This document shows, piece by piece, positions 21,520-32,735 of a stretch of 64,000 nt of DNA (positions are counted from its first letter, which is position 1; every line of letters begins with the position of its first letter). The notes below the pieces were generated by a model, which did no database searches, was not told the origin of the DNA, and saw only the letters and a program-made list of their open reading frames with translations. A program made the position numbers and the translations under genes. Source of the DNA: Achatina immaculata (taxonomy: Eukaryota; Mollusca; Gastropoda; Stylommatophora; Achatinidae); contig CM019714.1 of the NCBI GenBank assembly GCA_009760885.1, positions 1,238,933-1,302,932 on the forward strand. Direction: 5' to 3'.

Positions 21520-22193
21520 AAGACAGAGACTATGGTTATATCTAAGAAACAGAATCCACCAACATGCAGTATAAAATTGAACGGAACTATTCTAAAGCAG
21601 GTGCAGAAATTCAAATACCTTGGAGCAGTAATAACTTCAGATGGGAAATGCAGAACAGAAATTAGGAACAGAATAGGCCAAGCAAAGACTGCATTTCAGA
21701 GAATGAGAAACATATTAACCAACACATCCTTATCAATGAATGTTAGAAAACGAGTCCTAAAATGCTGTATTGAACCTATCTTGTTATATGGAAGTGAATC
21801 ATGGACAATAGGCAAGTCTGCACAGAAATCATTGGAAGCAGCAGAAATGTGGTTTATTAGAAGAATGTTGCGAATTCCCTGGACAGCAAAAATAACTAAT
21901 GAAGAATGTATGAGAAGAGCTGCAGAGACAAAAAACTCTTGTGAAAAAAAATAAGAGAGAGACAATGTACTTCCATATGACATGCAATGAGAAGAGGGGG
22001 CATTGAAATTATTATAAGAAGAAAAATAAAAGGAAGAAGATCAAGAAAAAGACCAAGAGAAATGATACTGGATAGTCTGACGGGATGGTGTGAGAGGAGA
22101 TCACCAACTGAGCTGATGGCCTGCATGAAGGATCGTGTACTCTGGAGAAGCATAATAGCCAACGCCAGTCGGCACGGCACCTGATGATGATGC
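21520..22193 (+). mobile_element. 5'-truncated LINE (L-F) with 12-bp target duplication
   Basis: The frame from 21520 shows a KTETMVISKKQNP start, VQKFKYLGAVITSDGKCRTE, KRVLKCCIEPILLYGSESWT and EMWFIRRMLRIPWTAKITNE. It is then interrupted by indels near 21930-21990 and resumes with KGRRSRKRPREMILDSLTGW and a final NASRHGT before the stop. The tail is (TGA)3. TGGCTAACACAA flanks it at 21508-21519 and 22194-22205, defining a clean insertion of 674 bp. The inverted relative at 50925-51560 shares the same C-terminus. Confidence 0.85.
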
Positions 22194-22205
22194 TGGCTAA
22201 CACAA

Positions 22206-23200
22206 GCGAACTCAATTACACTAACAAAACGTTGCCAAACTCACAAGCCAGCACTGTCGAATACACGGGATTCAATATGTATTTTGCCAGAAAGAGGGAA
22301 AAAAACCATCTGAACGAGCAGCATTTTCAACTGCATTAAGATGACACAAATAGCGTGCCCAAAGACAACATCTTGTTAGCCGTTTCGACCACAATCAACA
22401 TCGGGTGGCCAGATTACAAGATTACATTAGGACAAGATCGGAATCAGGCACTCTCGCTATAATCCTCGGCTGAGACCAGATTTTAACTCCTTCTCCGCGA
22501 GTTTTTTCATGTTCAACATTACAACCCAAGGACTCCAAAAGCCAAGGTGAAATACCCAGGGGGTACAGCCTCCAAATATAGGCCATAATGGACGCAGCCA
22601 ATGATCCGCGGCGTTCCGGTCCAGGTGTAGCGCACGCGACGAGAAATTTCATTTAATAGATTCAATACGGCCTTGGGAAAACTAGAGGAAAGGATATTAT
22701 TAGATAGCATTAGCTCCATGAAAATGAAGAAACGGTCGACGCTTTCCATCTGTTCACTGTAGAGTCTGCGGGATCATTTGATCAATGAATCGAATAGTTC
22801 AAATATAATCAAATGAAAACAATGTTTGTGTGTGTGTGTGAAGAAAGTGTGAAAGAGAGGCTTAAACTGGACCAGAACACGAGATAAGATAATAATCTAG
22901 AACCGGGGAAATAGAAATAAAGGGGTTGGGGGGGGGGGAGAGATCAACAAAATGATAAGAAAAACTAGGGACTCCCATCAACTGGTCGATCAGCAGCTGT
23001 GGAAAATTCGAAGTTCGCCAATAATTAGAATAAAGACTACTTTAGAAGATCTAGCAGGCAGCCAGAGAGATCTCTAATCTATATCAACTTGACGAATGCG
23101 ATTAGAATGAACGTTTAGTCTTAAACGCCAAATAGTGTCAAGGATTTAAGAAATTATTTCTGAAAGCTGGGCCATAGGGCAGGATTAAGATCCAGAGTTG
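22206..23200. other. Largest single-copy-looking stretch; no gene recognised
   Basis: Almost 1 kb without detectable repeats except (GT)n at about 22826-22840 and a G10 run near 22930. Minus frames of about 76 codons (22519-22749 and 22422-22652) overlap and have no recognised domain. If any host sequence survives in the window, this is one of the better candidates. Confidence 0.4.
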
Positions 23201-23251
23201 TTAAAATCTTATAGATAAAAGGGATGGCGACTGCAGTAAAACTGGTTAATA

Positions 23252-23312
23252 TAAATAAGGTAGATAGAGGTGTATGGTGCAGTGCACCATACACCTCTAT
23301 CTACCTTATTTA
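23252..23312. repeat. Perfect 61-nt palindrome (30-bp arms, 1-nt spacer)
   Basis: The left arm (23252-23281) begins taaataaggtagatagaggt and ends ggtgca. After a single g at 23282, the right arm (23283-23312) is its exact reverse complement. The structure is flanked by a 13-bp direct repeat TTAAAATCTTATA at 23201-23213 and 23310-23322. It borders the 24-bp array. It could form a cruciform or hairpin. It may have arisen by template switching, or it could be an assembly or library artefact. Confidence 0.9.
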
Positions 23313-23315
23313 AAA

Positions 23316-24610
23316 TCTTATACCTCGAAGGAAGATACGTATTATACCTCGTAGCAATATACGGCCTATACCTCACAGGAAGTCACGGCCTATATTTCAC
23401 TTGAAAATACGTCTTATACCTCACGGAGAGATACGTTGTATAACTCGCAGGAAGATACGGCCTATATTTTACTGGAAGATACGTCTTATATCGTGCCGGA
23501 AGATACAGCCTACATTTCACTAGAATATACGGTCTATATTTCACAGGGAGATACGTCCTATACCTCGCAAGAAGATACGGCCAATACATCACAGGAAGGT
23601 ACGTCTTATTCATCACAGGAAGGTACGTCTTATACCTCGCAGGAAGATACGGGCTATAACTCAAAGGAAGATAGAGCCTATACTTCACAGGAAGGTACGT
23701 CTTATACCTCACAGGAAGATAGAGCCTATATTTCACTGGAAGATACGTCTTATACCTTGGCGGGAGATACGGCCTATATTTCACCGGCAGATACGGCCTA
23801 TACCTCACGGGAAGATACGTCCTATACCTAACTGGAAGATATGGCCCATACCTCACAGGAAGATACAGCCTAAACCAAACAGGAAGAAATGGCCTATACC
23901 TCAAAGGAAGATACGGCCTGTACCTCACAGGAAGACACGTCCTAAACCAAACAGGAAGATACGGCCTATACCTCACAGGAAGATACGGCCTATACCTCAC
24001 AGGAAGATACGTCCTAAACCAAACAGGAAGATACGGCCTATACTTCACAGGAAGATAAGGCATATACCTCATAGGAAGATACGGCATATACCTCACAGGA
24101 AGATATGGCCTATACCCAAAAGGAAGATACGGCCTATACTTCACAGGAAGATACGGCCTATACCTCACAGGAAGATACGGTATATACCTCACAGGAAGAT
24201 ATGGCCTATACCCAAAAGGAAGATACGGCCTATACTTCACAGGAAGATACGGCCTATACCAAACAGGAAGATACGGCATATACCTCACAGGAAGATATGG
24301 CCTATACCCAACAGGAAGATACGGCCTATACTTCACAGGAAGATACGGCCTATACCTCATAGGAAGATACGGCATATACCTCACAGGAAGATATGGCCTA
24401 TACCCAAAAGGAAGATACGGCATATACTTCACAGGAAGATACGGCCTATACCTCACAGGAAGATACGGCCTATACCTCACAGGAAGATATGGCCTATACC
24501 CAACAGGAAGATACGGCCTATACCTCAAAGGAAAATACGGCCTATAACTCACAGGAAGATACGGCCTATACTTCACAGGAAGATACGGCCTATACTTCAC
24601 AGGAAGATAC
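23316..24610. repeat. 24-bp minisatellite, ~53 units
   Basis: The consensus unit is ggaagatacggcctatacct + caca, with many variants (cgtcctataa, atggcctata, ccaaaca for cctcaca). The period equals 8 codons, so a 405-codon minus frame (23383-24600, YRPYLPV-type octads) has no stop, whereas the plus EDTAYTSQ frame is broken several times by TAA or TAG. Units are heterogeneous on the left and more uniform from about 23950 on. A related array lies at 27595-28125. Confidence 0.95.
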
Positions 24611-24672
24611 GCTCGGTGCTGCTACAGAATCTGACGACGCCAACAAAAACTCACAGACCGACATGTCTAAAC

Positions 24673-24857
24673 CGACGATTCTTAACCGTGCCCACCCAAC
24701 CCCCTCCCTTCCCGCCTGTGAACCGCTGTGGGCACATCTTTAAAAATAAAGCAATAAACAGAACCCGTGTGATTTTCCATCTGCTGGTCCGTCGAACCCC
24801 CCAAAAATCCTTCCTTGAACCCTCCGCAAGTCTACAGACCCCGAGTAAAGAACTAAT
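24673..24857. mobile_element. Degraded hAT-type MITE
   Basis: The left end CGACGATTCTTAACCGTG and right end gagtaaagaactaatg are diverged inverted copies of a CAGTGGTTCTTAAC-type terminus. The internal right half (ctggtccgtcgaacccccca, then tccttccttgaaccctccg) matches the right half of the element ending at 26485. No transposase is present. Confidence 0.55.
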
Positions 24858-25199
24858 GTTCTACAACGCACAGTTAGAATCAAAGATCTTTCATGTGACC
24901 CAAAACTGTAAGAGCTCATTTGTACCAGAAACGACTCACATTGCCCGCGTTTTTAAAATCCTTGTTGCCAATCCCTAATTGTAGTTAAAACATCACTTGT
25001 TCTATGTCGCTTATCTAGTTTACCTCCCTCGCGATCCGCTTAGTTCCTTGTTTTGTACCGTAAAACGCAATCACCGTCACGTACTCGCAGAATCAAACAT
25101 TCACTGTAGCAAATGAAAGTGTTAGAACAGTAGTTCTTCAACTCCCCTTTCCTGACCCGAAGACAGTTCATGACCCCTCTATAAAAAAAAAAAATAAAC

Positions 25200-25466
25200 A
25201 GAACCCAGACGACATCCTACGAAGAAGATGGGAATGGATCGGACACACCCTACGGAAATCCACATCCAGCACTACAAGGCAAGCCCTAACATGGAACCCA
25301 CAGGGTAAAAGGAGGAGAGGGAGACCAAGGAACTCCTGGCGCCGAAGTCTGGACACGGACATCAAAATAATTAACCGGACATGGAGACAGTTGGAAAGAG
25401 TGGCCCAGGACCGAACTGCCTGGCGAGCTCTTGTTGGCGGCCTATGCTCCACGAGGGGTCAGAGGC
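25200..25466 (+). mobile_element. 5'-truncated LINE 3' end (L-E) with GATA tail
   Basis: The plus frame from 25200 carries NPDDILRRRWEWIGHTLRKS, LTWNPQGKRRRGRPRNSWRR, then [20 protein letters not shown] and a stop formed at the first ATAG unit. It is open over about 85 codons. It belongs to the same broad C-terminal domain as the other LINEs here, without catalytic motifs. Confidence 0.8.
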
Positions 25467-26374
<908 letters not shown>

Positions 26375-26485
26375 CGACGTTATGTTTTTTTTAACAAGTA
26401 AATCCATTTGGTGGTCCGCGGTCTCCCAAAATTCCTTCCTTGGATTCAATGAGTGTCCACAAACCCCCCACGTTAAGAACCACTG

Positions 26486-26808
26486 TGGTTAGAGTAATAC
26501 AGCTAAATGAATTCTTCAGGCTTTTTATTTTAAAAGAGTCCATTTCTTCCTTTTTTCATTCTTTTTTTTTTTAGTGCCCGCATGGGCTTGCTAGATAATT
26601 TTACCACGTGTGTGGTGAGGGTTGTTGGTTAAAACAGCCAAAAGGCCGAGAAGAACCGGCTTAGTGAGCCCAGTATCTTCCGTGCCAGGTAAGTCAATTT
26701 CTTCCTTGGGTGATCTGTTAGTATGTGTTGCCAATCATGTCTCTCCACTACGTGCGGTCCTAGGAACTTCTATTTTTTTGGCCTGGCTTTCCTCTGTTGC
26801 GTCTGTTC

Positions 26809-26842
<34 letters not shown>

Positions 26843-27060
26843 ATGTATATATATATATCCCTCAGTTTCTTGTTTCTTTTAGTTTTCCAGTGACTATCAG
26901 ATCTCTAACTTCTCTCTCCACTGATGATATGTCTAAGGAACTAAGGAACTAAAGTCTGTCACATTTGATCTGAATTAGTTCCCCTCTAGCTTTTCTCAGA
27001 ACTTTTCTTATTTATCTTTCTCACCTTCCTGTAGGTTTGCTTTTGTCATCTGTCTACAGT
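26486..27060. other. No gene; (AT)n-(GT)n microsatellite
   Basis: A compound (AT)n(GT)n(AT)n lies at 26811-26858, and a direct repeat of aaggaacta at about 26936-26953. The flanking minus strand may hold decayed LINE sequence, but no motif is convincing. Confidence 0.45.
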
Positions 27061-27324
27061 TCTCGCTTGGACCAAAAGGAGAACTGACGATGATGATGAC
27101 GACGATTATAGAGGTGGTGATGATGATGATTCATTCTTCCAGCCACGTGCAGCCATGTTAGACATATTAGAGACGGTGAGAGTTTTAAGTCACGTTTTTT
27201 AGAAAGTAAAAAGTAAAGATAGTCCCATAGCATTTCAAATGCCGTAGGGGGTGAAGCGTTAGAGACCTCATTATGCTGGGTCATCAGCGTGTGAGGTAGG
27301 GTGACCAGTTCCTTTCCTCGCTGC

Positions 27325-27480
27325 CTTTACTTCCCAGATTTTCTCTGGTACCCATTTTACGAGGCTGGGTCGACCTCAGGGCCGTATTGGTCGGAAAAAA
27401 AATCCCGCTCAGCTGGGGATTCGAACCCTCGACCATTTGGTTGCTAGACGAGTGCTCTAACCACTACGCTAGCCGGCCCA
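27325..27480 (-). mobile_element. SINE-1 (tRNA head and proximal body)
   Basis: On the minus strand, GGCTAGCGTAGTGGTTAGAG (A-box) and GAGGGTTCGAATCCCC (B-box) are about 35 bp apart. They are followed by a spacer and then TACCAGAGAAAATCTGGGAA. Acceptor-stem pairing fails, so it is tRNA-derived and not a tRNA gene. The same layout recurs at 50735-50850 and 54645-54830 (both minus) and 37437-37710 (plus). Confidence 0.8.
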
Positions 27481-27594
27481 TATTTTAGAAAGACGTCATT
27501 AAAAAATCGTGACTGCAGGTGCTCGCGCACACAAACGTAAAAGCCAAGATGTACTCACGCTCAAAGCCGAAGAGTCTTACCTCTGAAGTAGATG

Positions 27595-28125
27595 TTTAGT
27601 CCTACACCTCAAATTAAGATACGTTTTATACCTTACAAGAAGATACGTGATGTATCTCACAAGAAATACGTCGTGTTCTTCATAAGAAGTTACTTAAACC
27701 ACGCAATAAGATATGTCCCACATCTCACATTAAGATACGTCCTATCCCTCACGAAAAGAAACGTCCTATCCCTAACGAAAAGATACGTTCTAAATCTCAC
27801 GAAAAGATACTTTCTAAACCTCATGAAAAGATATGCCTTAAACCTACCTCACGAAAAAGATATGTCCTAAACATCACAATAATATACGCCCTAAATCTTA
27901 CGGATAAGATATGCCCTAAATATCACAGTAAGATACGTCCTAAATCTCGCGAAAAGATACGTTCTAAATCTCATGAAAAGATATATCTTAAACCTCACGA
28001 AGAAATATATCCTAGACATCACAATAAGATACGTCCTAAATCTCACGAAAAGATACGTCCCAAATCTTACAAAAAAGATACGTCCTAAATCTCACGAGAA
28101 AACTCACTTGAAAATACGTCCTATA
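27595..28125. repeat. Second 24-bp array, ~21 units, related to 23316-24610
   Basis: The unit is aaagatacgtcctaaatctc + acga, differing from the first array's gaagatacgtcctatacctc + acag at only a few positions. Periodicity is looser and units are more diverged. A common origin is likely. Confidence 0.85.
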
Positions 28126-28249
28126 CTTGTATGCCGAGGACGTGAAAAACCTGAGCTGAAACACGTTTTCCTAACATCCAGCGTCTGTGATTCACAACGG
28201 ATGTGAAATGAGTGGTTACTAGTGTAGTGCCTCGTTAAAATGATTAGTG

Positions 28250-28320
28250 CAGTGGTTCTAAAGTTTTCAGATTCTGCAACCCTCTAATAATAAAAAAAAA
28301 ATGTACTTCCTTGCCCCACA
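28250..28320 (+). mobile_element. Solo hAT-like left end
   Basis: CAGTGGTTCTAAAGTTTTCA is followed by gcaaccctctaataat and an A-run, the layout of other hAT ends here. No right terminus was found nearby. Confidence 0.45.
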
Positions 28321-28329
28321 AGTGACGGT

Positions 28330-28500
28330 CATGTTTCTGTAAGAACATGTGACTGGGAGCTATGATGGAGTATCTATGAGTCACAGGCTACAGATGGTCA
28401 AGACCCTACCCTGCGTTCCAGCCCTGTTCATGTTAACATGATGTTCTGCTATATTATGCTACCTAACGGGGCAAGAATTGAAGTCCTGGTCAACGGAAGT
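28330..28500 (-). mobile_element. Dispersed repeat DR1 (diverged minus copy)
   Basis: The plus text tggtcaagaccctaccctgc, ctacctaacggggcaagaat and tcctggtcaacggaagtgg parallels the DR1 minus copy at 14640-14745 with many differences. Confidence 0.6.
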
Positions 28501-28907
28501 GGCGTCCATCAAGAAATCATCAAGAAACTCCCATAGCACACACCCTATCAGACTCGATGCTTGTAATTTATTTGCCAATACGTCAGTTATAAAATAAACG
28601 GGTAAATATTTCCTTGGGTTTCCCAGGACATATTCTTATGTTAGAGGATCAGACAGAGAGATAATACAATTACCACGCATATGCTTGACGCTACACTCGA
28701 TGAAACAGACAATCAAGGTAGACGGGGAAACTTTTTTTGTTGTTGTTAGACTTGTCATCAACAGAAAACCTTTCTGCTAATGACAAGTCACGTGAAAAGA
28801 GTACAATGTTGTCTTTTTAATGGTATGATTATTAACGATTGTTTCAGCAATGATTATAATTGAGCAAAACATAAATGGAACATTTCATTCAATAATTCAT
28901 TCTCTTA

Positions 28908-28908
<1 letters not shown>
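28501..28908. other. No gene recognised
   Basis: AT-rich single-copy-looking sequence. It contains an inverted pair aagttt/aaacttt type hairpin around 28728-28775 (agacttgtcatcaacag ... ctaatgacaagtca). No gene is supported. Confidence 0.4.
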
Positions 28909-28943
<35 letters not shown>

Positions 28944-29440
28944 GTGCCCAGAGCACATGGAGCTTACGCAAGGGTTTTCCACAAACGCCTGTCCTTTGCC
29001 TTTTTGTCCTCACTCTTGCCCAGGTGAGCCCTCTACTGCTCAACATCTTCTCTGGACTGTTCTTGTTTACCCTTACTTTTGTTCCCCTGTGGTGTAGTCG
29101 GGCGGGGGACTTCCAGTGGCTGGCTTTCATCCACAACTTTCATGGGCTCAGTTTCCTGATAAGCATTTCTCCTTCCACCTGCATTTGTTTTTTCCCTTGT
29201 TTATGTTTCTGTAGCAGTCTGATAGTTTTTTTTTACCAGATAGGGTTGCTGGCCCTATGCCGAACCCTCCTTAGTCGCCTTTTACAATCATGCTTGGTAG
29301 GGAACAGTGGTCCTATTCTTTGCTTCCCAGGCATGTGCTCAAGTCCCGGGTACCACACGAGAGATGAGGCAATCAGCGACCCATAGCTGATATACCAGCG
29401 TCAGGTTTAGCGAGCCATAGCTAACCAATCCTAAACCAAA
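28909..29440 (-). mobile_element. Internally deleted LINE (L-C 3' end joined to a LINE 5' region)
   Basis: Read on the minus strand from 29440: DR1-like text (gctcgctaaacctgacgctg), a block that reads aaaaggcgactaaggagggt then ggcatagggccagcaaccct, an A-run, then about 100 bp of unknown text. At about 29100 it joins the L-C C-terminus (QSREDVEQ, AKDRRLWKTLA) and ends ctctgggcacttcatatata with a (TA)n tail (28909-28940). The middle, with endonuclease and RT, is missing. The 5'-region reading is inference from family resemblance. Confidence 0.55.
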
Positions 29441-29830
29441 TGTGAGAATCCCTGGCGCTAGAAACAATTTAAAAAACAATATAAACAATTAAGCAGCTAG
29501 AAAACAGAAAGGGGGGCGTAACTGTTGGAAGAATGTATTTGTAAATGTTACGATTAACGAAAAGGCCGAGGATATATTAACACTTATGTTGCAGTGTTGA
29601 ATTATATGAGAAGAACTGGGATTCTGACTATCTTGGTATGCCATAAAAAAGAGTGATTGTAATGTGGCGCATGGGTTCGTGTGGCAACGGGGCACGAAAT
29701 ATGAGAAGAGTACAGCCTTATATCAAGTTCGTGGTTACATCGACGTAGCAGAAGTTCTCAACAGGTCTGGTGCAAAGAAAGGAACGCCAGTAGGGAAGTT
29801 GGTGTACTACCTACGTTAGCAACAATTTTC
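29441..29830. other. No gene recognised
   Basis: Single-copy-looking sequence with no supported feature. Confidence 0.4.
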
Positions 29831-29832
29831 AT

Positions 29833-30420
29833 TAGTAGTGGTGGTGGTGATGGTGGTAGTGGCAGTCAGAGTTGCAGCAGCAGTAGTTGTAGTAGTAGTA
29901 GTAGTAGTAGTAATAGTAGTAGCAGTAGTAGTAGCAATAGTAGAAGTAGTAGTAGTAGTAGCAGCAACAGTAGCAGTAGTAGCTGCAGTAGAAGTAGTAG
30001 TTGCAGCAGCAGCAGTAGTAGTAGTAGTAGTAGCAGCAGCAACAGTAGCAGTAGTAGTAGCTGCAGTAGAAGTAGTAGTTGCAGCAGCAGCAGTAGTAGT
30101 AGTAGTAGTAGTAGTAGCAGCAGTAGTAGTAATAGCAATAGCAGTAGTAGTAATACCAGTTCTAGTACTAGTAGTAGTAGCAGCAGCAGTAGTAGTCGTA
30201 GCAGTAGCAGCATTTCCGCAGTAGTAATAGACATAGAAGTAGTAGCAGTCGTCGTAATACAGATATTACTAGCAGCTGCAGCAAATGCACTAGCATTTCC
30301 GCAGCAGTAATAGCATTTGTAGTAATAGTTGTAGCAGCAGTTGTGGTGGTTGTAGTAGCATTACCAGCTGCAGTATGGGTGAGTTTGGCTTTAGTAATAG
30401 TAGTTGTAGTAGTATATTGC
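29833..30420. repeat. (AGT/AGC)n trinucleotide tract with internal duplication
   Basis: Pure to mixed GTA/GCA triplets run for about 410 bp, then looser ones to 30420. An internal block of about 80 bp (agcagcaacagtagcagtag, then ctgcagtagaagtagtagtt) occurs twice, near 29957 and 30032. Long poly-V/A (plus) and poly-L (minus) frames are compositional. Confidence 0.95.
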
Positions 30421-30574
30421 CTAAACGTATATGTGATGGCTCATGTTATAAATAACGACAGCTCAACAAACAACAGCCAAACAAAACAAGCACTTCATGC
30501 TACTCAGACAGCGACTAAGGTACATCTGCACTGAAGAATAGGTCCAAGCATGAGTCCAGCACGAATATATCTCA

Positions 30575-30712
30575 CATACATATATCATCATCATCGCGGC
30601 CTTTCACTCCCTTGAGAGCACAGGTCACGGATAAAGGCTCTCCAGTCATCCCTGTTATTGGAATTATTCTCTGCTTCTTTCCATGTTCATCCCTTGCCTA
30701 TGAGCACATATG
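30575..30712 (-). mobile_element. LINE 3' end (L-D) with (GAT)n tail
   Basis: The minus-strand text (gatgaacatggaaagaagca, gagaataattccaataacag, ggatgactggagagccttta, gctctcaagggagtgaaagg) matches the L-D copies at 56.9, 58.9 and 60.4 kb, ending in gatgatgat. It abuts SINE-2 at 30716. Confidence 0.75.
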
Positions 30713-30715
30713 TAT

Positions 30716-30975
30716 GCAGGAAACTCTCTACCGTAGAGAGCGGAACAACAACACAACTCCTTCAGATCATCAGAGGAAGTACTCCCCCCCCCCTTTTCAG
30801 ACAAGTGTTTCAGCCCTATTAAACTCCTGACAGTGGGTGGGACCCTCTGGGGCATGACTCCCAGAGGTCTTGTGGGTTTTTTTTTTTTTGTCCCGGGATT
30901 GAACCCATGATCTTCCAGTTGGCATTGCACTTTGAGGTGCGTCTTTAGCGATTTAGCTACGGATGACTGGTACTG
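30716..30975 (-). mobile_element. SINE-2, tRNA-headed copy
   Basis: On the minus strand an A-box-like CCGTAGCTAAATCGC precedes ATGGGTTCAATCCCGGGAC (B-box). An A-run and the body follow (cctctgggagtcatgcccca, ggctgaaacacttgtctga, agtacttcctctgatgatct, tagagagtttcctgc). The bodies at 18030 and 48945 lack the head. It is a new family as far as I can tell by eye. Whether it is already catalogued is unknown. Confidence 0.7.
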
Positions 30976-31324
30976 GTTTAATCACATTCTCAATATCCAA
31001 GCAGACAGACAAAGACCTTGGATATTTCTATGAGTCCATCCTCTAGGTTTTACACAGCTGTTCACCTTCCGAAAGTCCCACGACGAACCAACCACAACTC
31101 GTGACCAAGTTTAATAACAACTCGGTCACATGACCAGATGACCCAGCGTTCACATCGTCGCTGGCTTAATGGTGTGCTTGAACGGCCACGGAAACACATA
31201 GTAACCTATATACTGCCACAATAGTCAGCTTAAGCCCTCGACTTCCCGGGAGCGATCGACCATCTAGCCCACCAGATACAAGAGCATTAAATGCTCGACC
31301 ATGAAGAATAAACTAGAAGTTTCC
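30976..31324. other. No gene recognised
   Basis: Single-copy-looking sequence before the CT tract. Confidence 0.4.
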
Positions 31325-31675
31325 ACTCTCTCTCTCTCTCTCTCTCCTTCTGTCCCTCTCTCTCCCTCCCTCTTTCTCTCTGCCCCTCTCTTTCTCCCTC
31401 TCTTTTTCCCTCTCTCTCCCCTCCTTCTCTCTCCACCTCCGTCCCTCTCTGTCCCTCCCTCTCTCTTTTCTCTCTCCTTCTCTCTCTGCCCCACTTTCTC
31501 CCTCTCTTTTTTCCCTCTCTTTCTCCTTCTCTCTCTCCCTCCCCTCCCTCTCTCTCCATCCCTCCCCCTCTCTCTTTCTGTCTCTCTCTCTTTCTCCCTT
31601 TCTTTCTCCCTCTCTCTCCCCTACCTCTCTCTCCTTCCCTCTCCCTCTCTCTTCCCCTCTCTTTCTCTGTCTCTC

Positions 31676-31706
<31 letters not shown>
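31325..31706. repeat. CT-rich low-complexity tract
   Basis: A 380-bp polypyrimidine tract of CTCT, CCCT and TTTCTC blocks with occasional G. Open frames on both strands are compositional. Confidence 0.95.
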
Positions 31707-31709
<3 letters not shown>

Positions 31710-32116
31710 AGATTTCACACTCAGCGGTACTCTAGAAACACTGAAAGCTTGAGCAAGTAGCTCGTGCGACAACTTCCTCCCAGGAATCAAAATAGGCCTC
31801 AAATATTCCCACTAATTGCACGAAACTTCGATCTTTGTTCGGTCAAGCGATAAATTCCCTCCTTTCTTGTGAGTGCTAAAGTTAGATTGGACATGGCGAG
31901 TGGGGAAAAAAAAAATCTCACTCAAAACCTATAATTAGGGCACATTGCTTGTATGAAACTAACAGTTTGGAAAGTCTGTGGCCAGTGTATTGTTATATAT
32001 TGTCTGGAATATATGCATGTTTGTTTCAGGTCATTAATTATTAAAACCTGATTCTGGGTTATGTTTATGTAGTATGTTTTTATTTGTAGATAGTGTGTTT
32101 TTTTTCTTCTACGGGT
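31707..32116. other. No gene recognised
   Basis: AT-rich on the right. No supported feature. Confidence 0.4.
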
Positions 32117-32127
32117 AAAGATGTGTA

Positions 32128-32426
32128 ATATATCCATACTACAAGAACTTAATATTGAAGAAGGGTGGCTAGTAAAGAGGATGAAACTGATAAAACTTAA
32201 ATATTTTTGGACACATTAAACATCATGATAATCTAGAGAAGACTGTCTTGGAAGGGTACATAATGGGAAAAAAGAAAGAGAGGAAGACCAAGGCGAAGAC
32301 GGCTGCAGAACATCATTGATGATCTGCGAATAGATGCATCAGCAGCATCTTGCTTACAACCGAGAGGCCTACAGGAGAGCTGTTAGGGAGGCAAAGCTCC
32401 GCAAGGGACATGGAAGTGACTGACTG
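32128..32426 (+). mobile_element. 5'-truncated LINE 3' end (L-A) with 11-bp target duplication
   Basis: Text parallels 2515-2813: a QELNIEEGWLVKRMK block, then KLKYFWTH after an indel, GKKKERKTKAKTAAE frame-slipped from GRPRRRRLQ, and AYRRAVREAKLRKGHGSD. The tail is (TGAC)2. AAAGATGTGTA flanks it at 32117-32127 and 32427-32437. It is 299 bp and no longer open. Confidence 0.8.
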
Positions 32427-32539
32427 AAAGATGTGTACAAGACTTATGATCAGTTGATCTTGAGTCTGTGGATTATGTTATTCTCTGTGAAATGAGACAG
32501 ACTATCTTGTCTGCTTCAATGATTCCTGAAAGTTTGGAT

Positions 32540-32735
32540 ACAGCAAAAGAGAGAAGTAGGGGGAGGTTGAGGGGAAGAGAGAATTAGTGAAAGACAGAGA
32601 AAGAGAGAATGAGAAAGAGAGAGGGAGAGAACGAGAAAGAAAGACAGAGAGAGATAGAGAGATGTTAAAAAATAATAAGGAAAGAGAAATGGGGAAAGAA
32701 ACGGAAAAGAAAGAAAGAAAGAAAGAAAGAAATTT
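32540..32735. repeat. GA/GAAA-rich tract
   Basis: gagagaaagagagaatgaga-type sequence passes into gaaagaaagaaagaaagaaa. Low complexity. Confidence 0.85.

Noticed and set aside
27405..27480. Possible tRNA gene on the minus strand with good A- and B-boxes
   Set aside because: The acceptor and anticodon stems do not pair and the sequence continues into a repeat body shared with other copies, so it is a SINE head.
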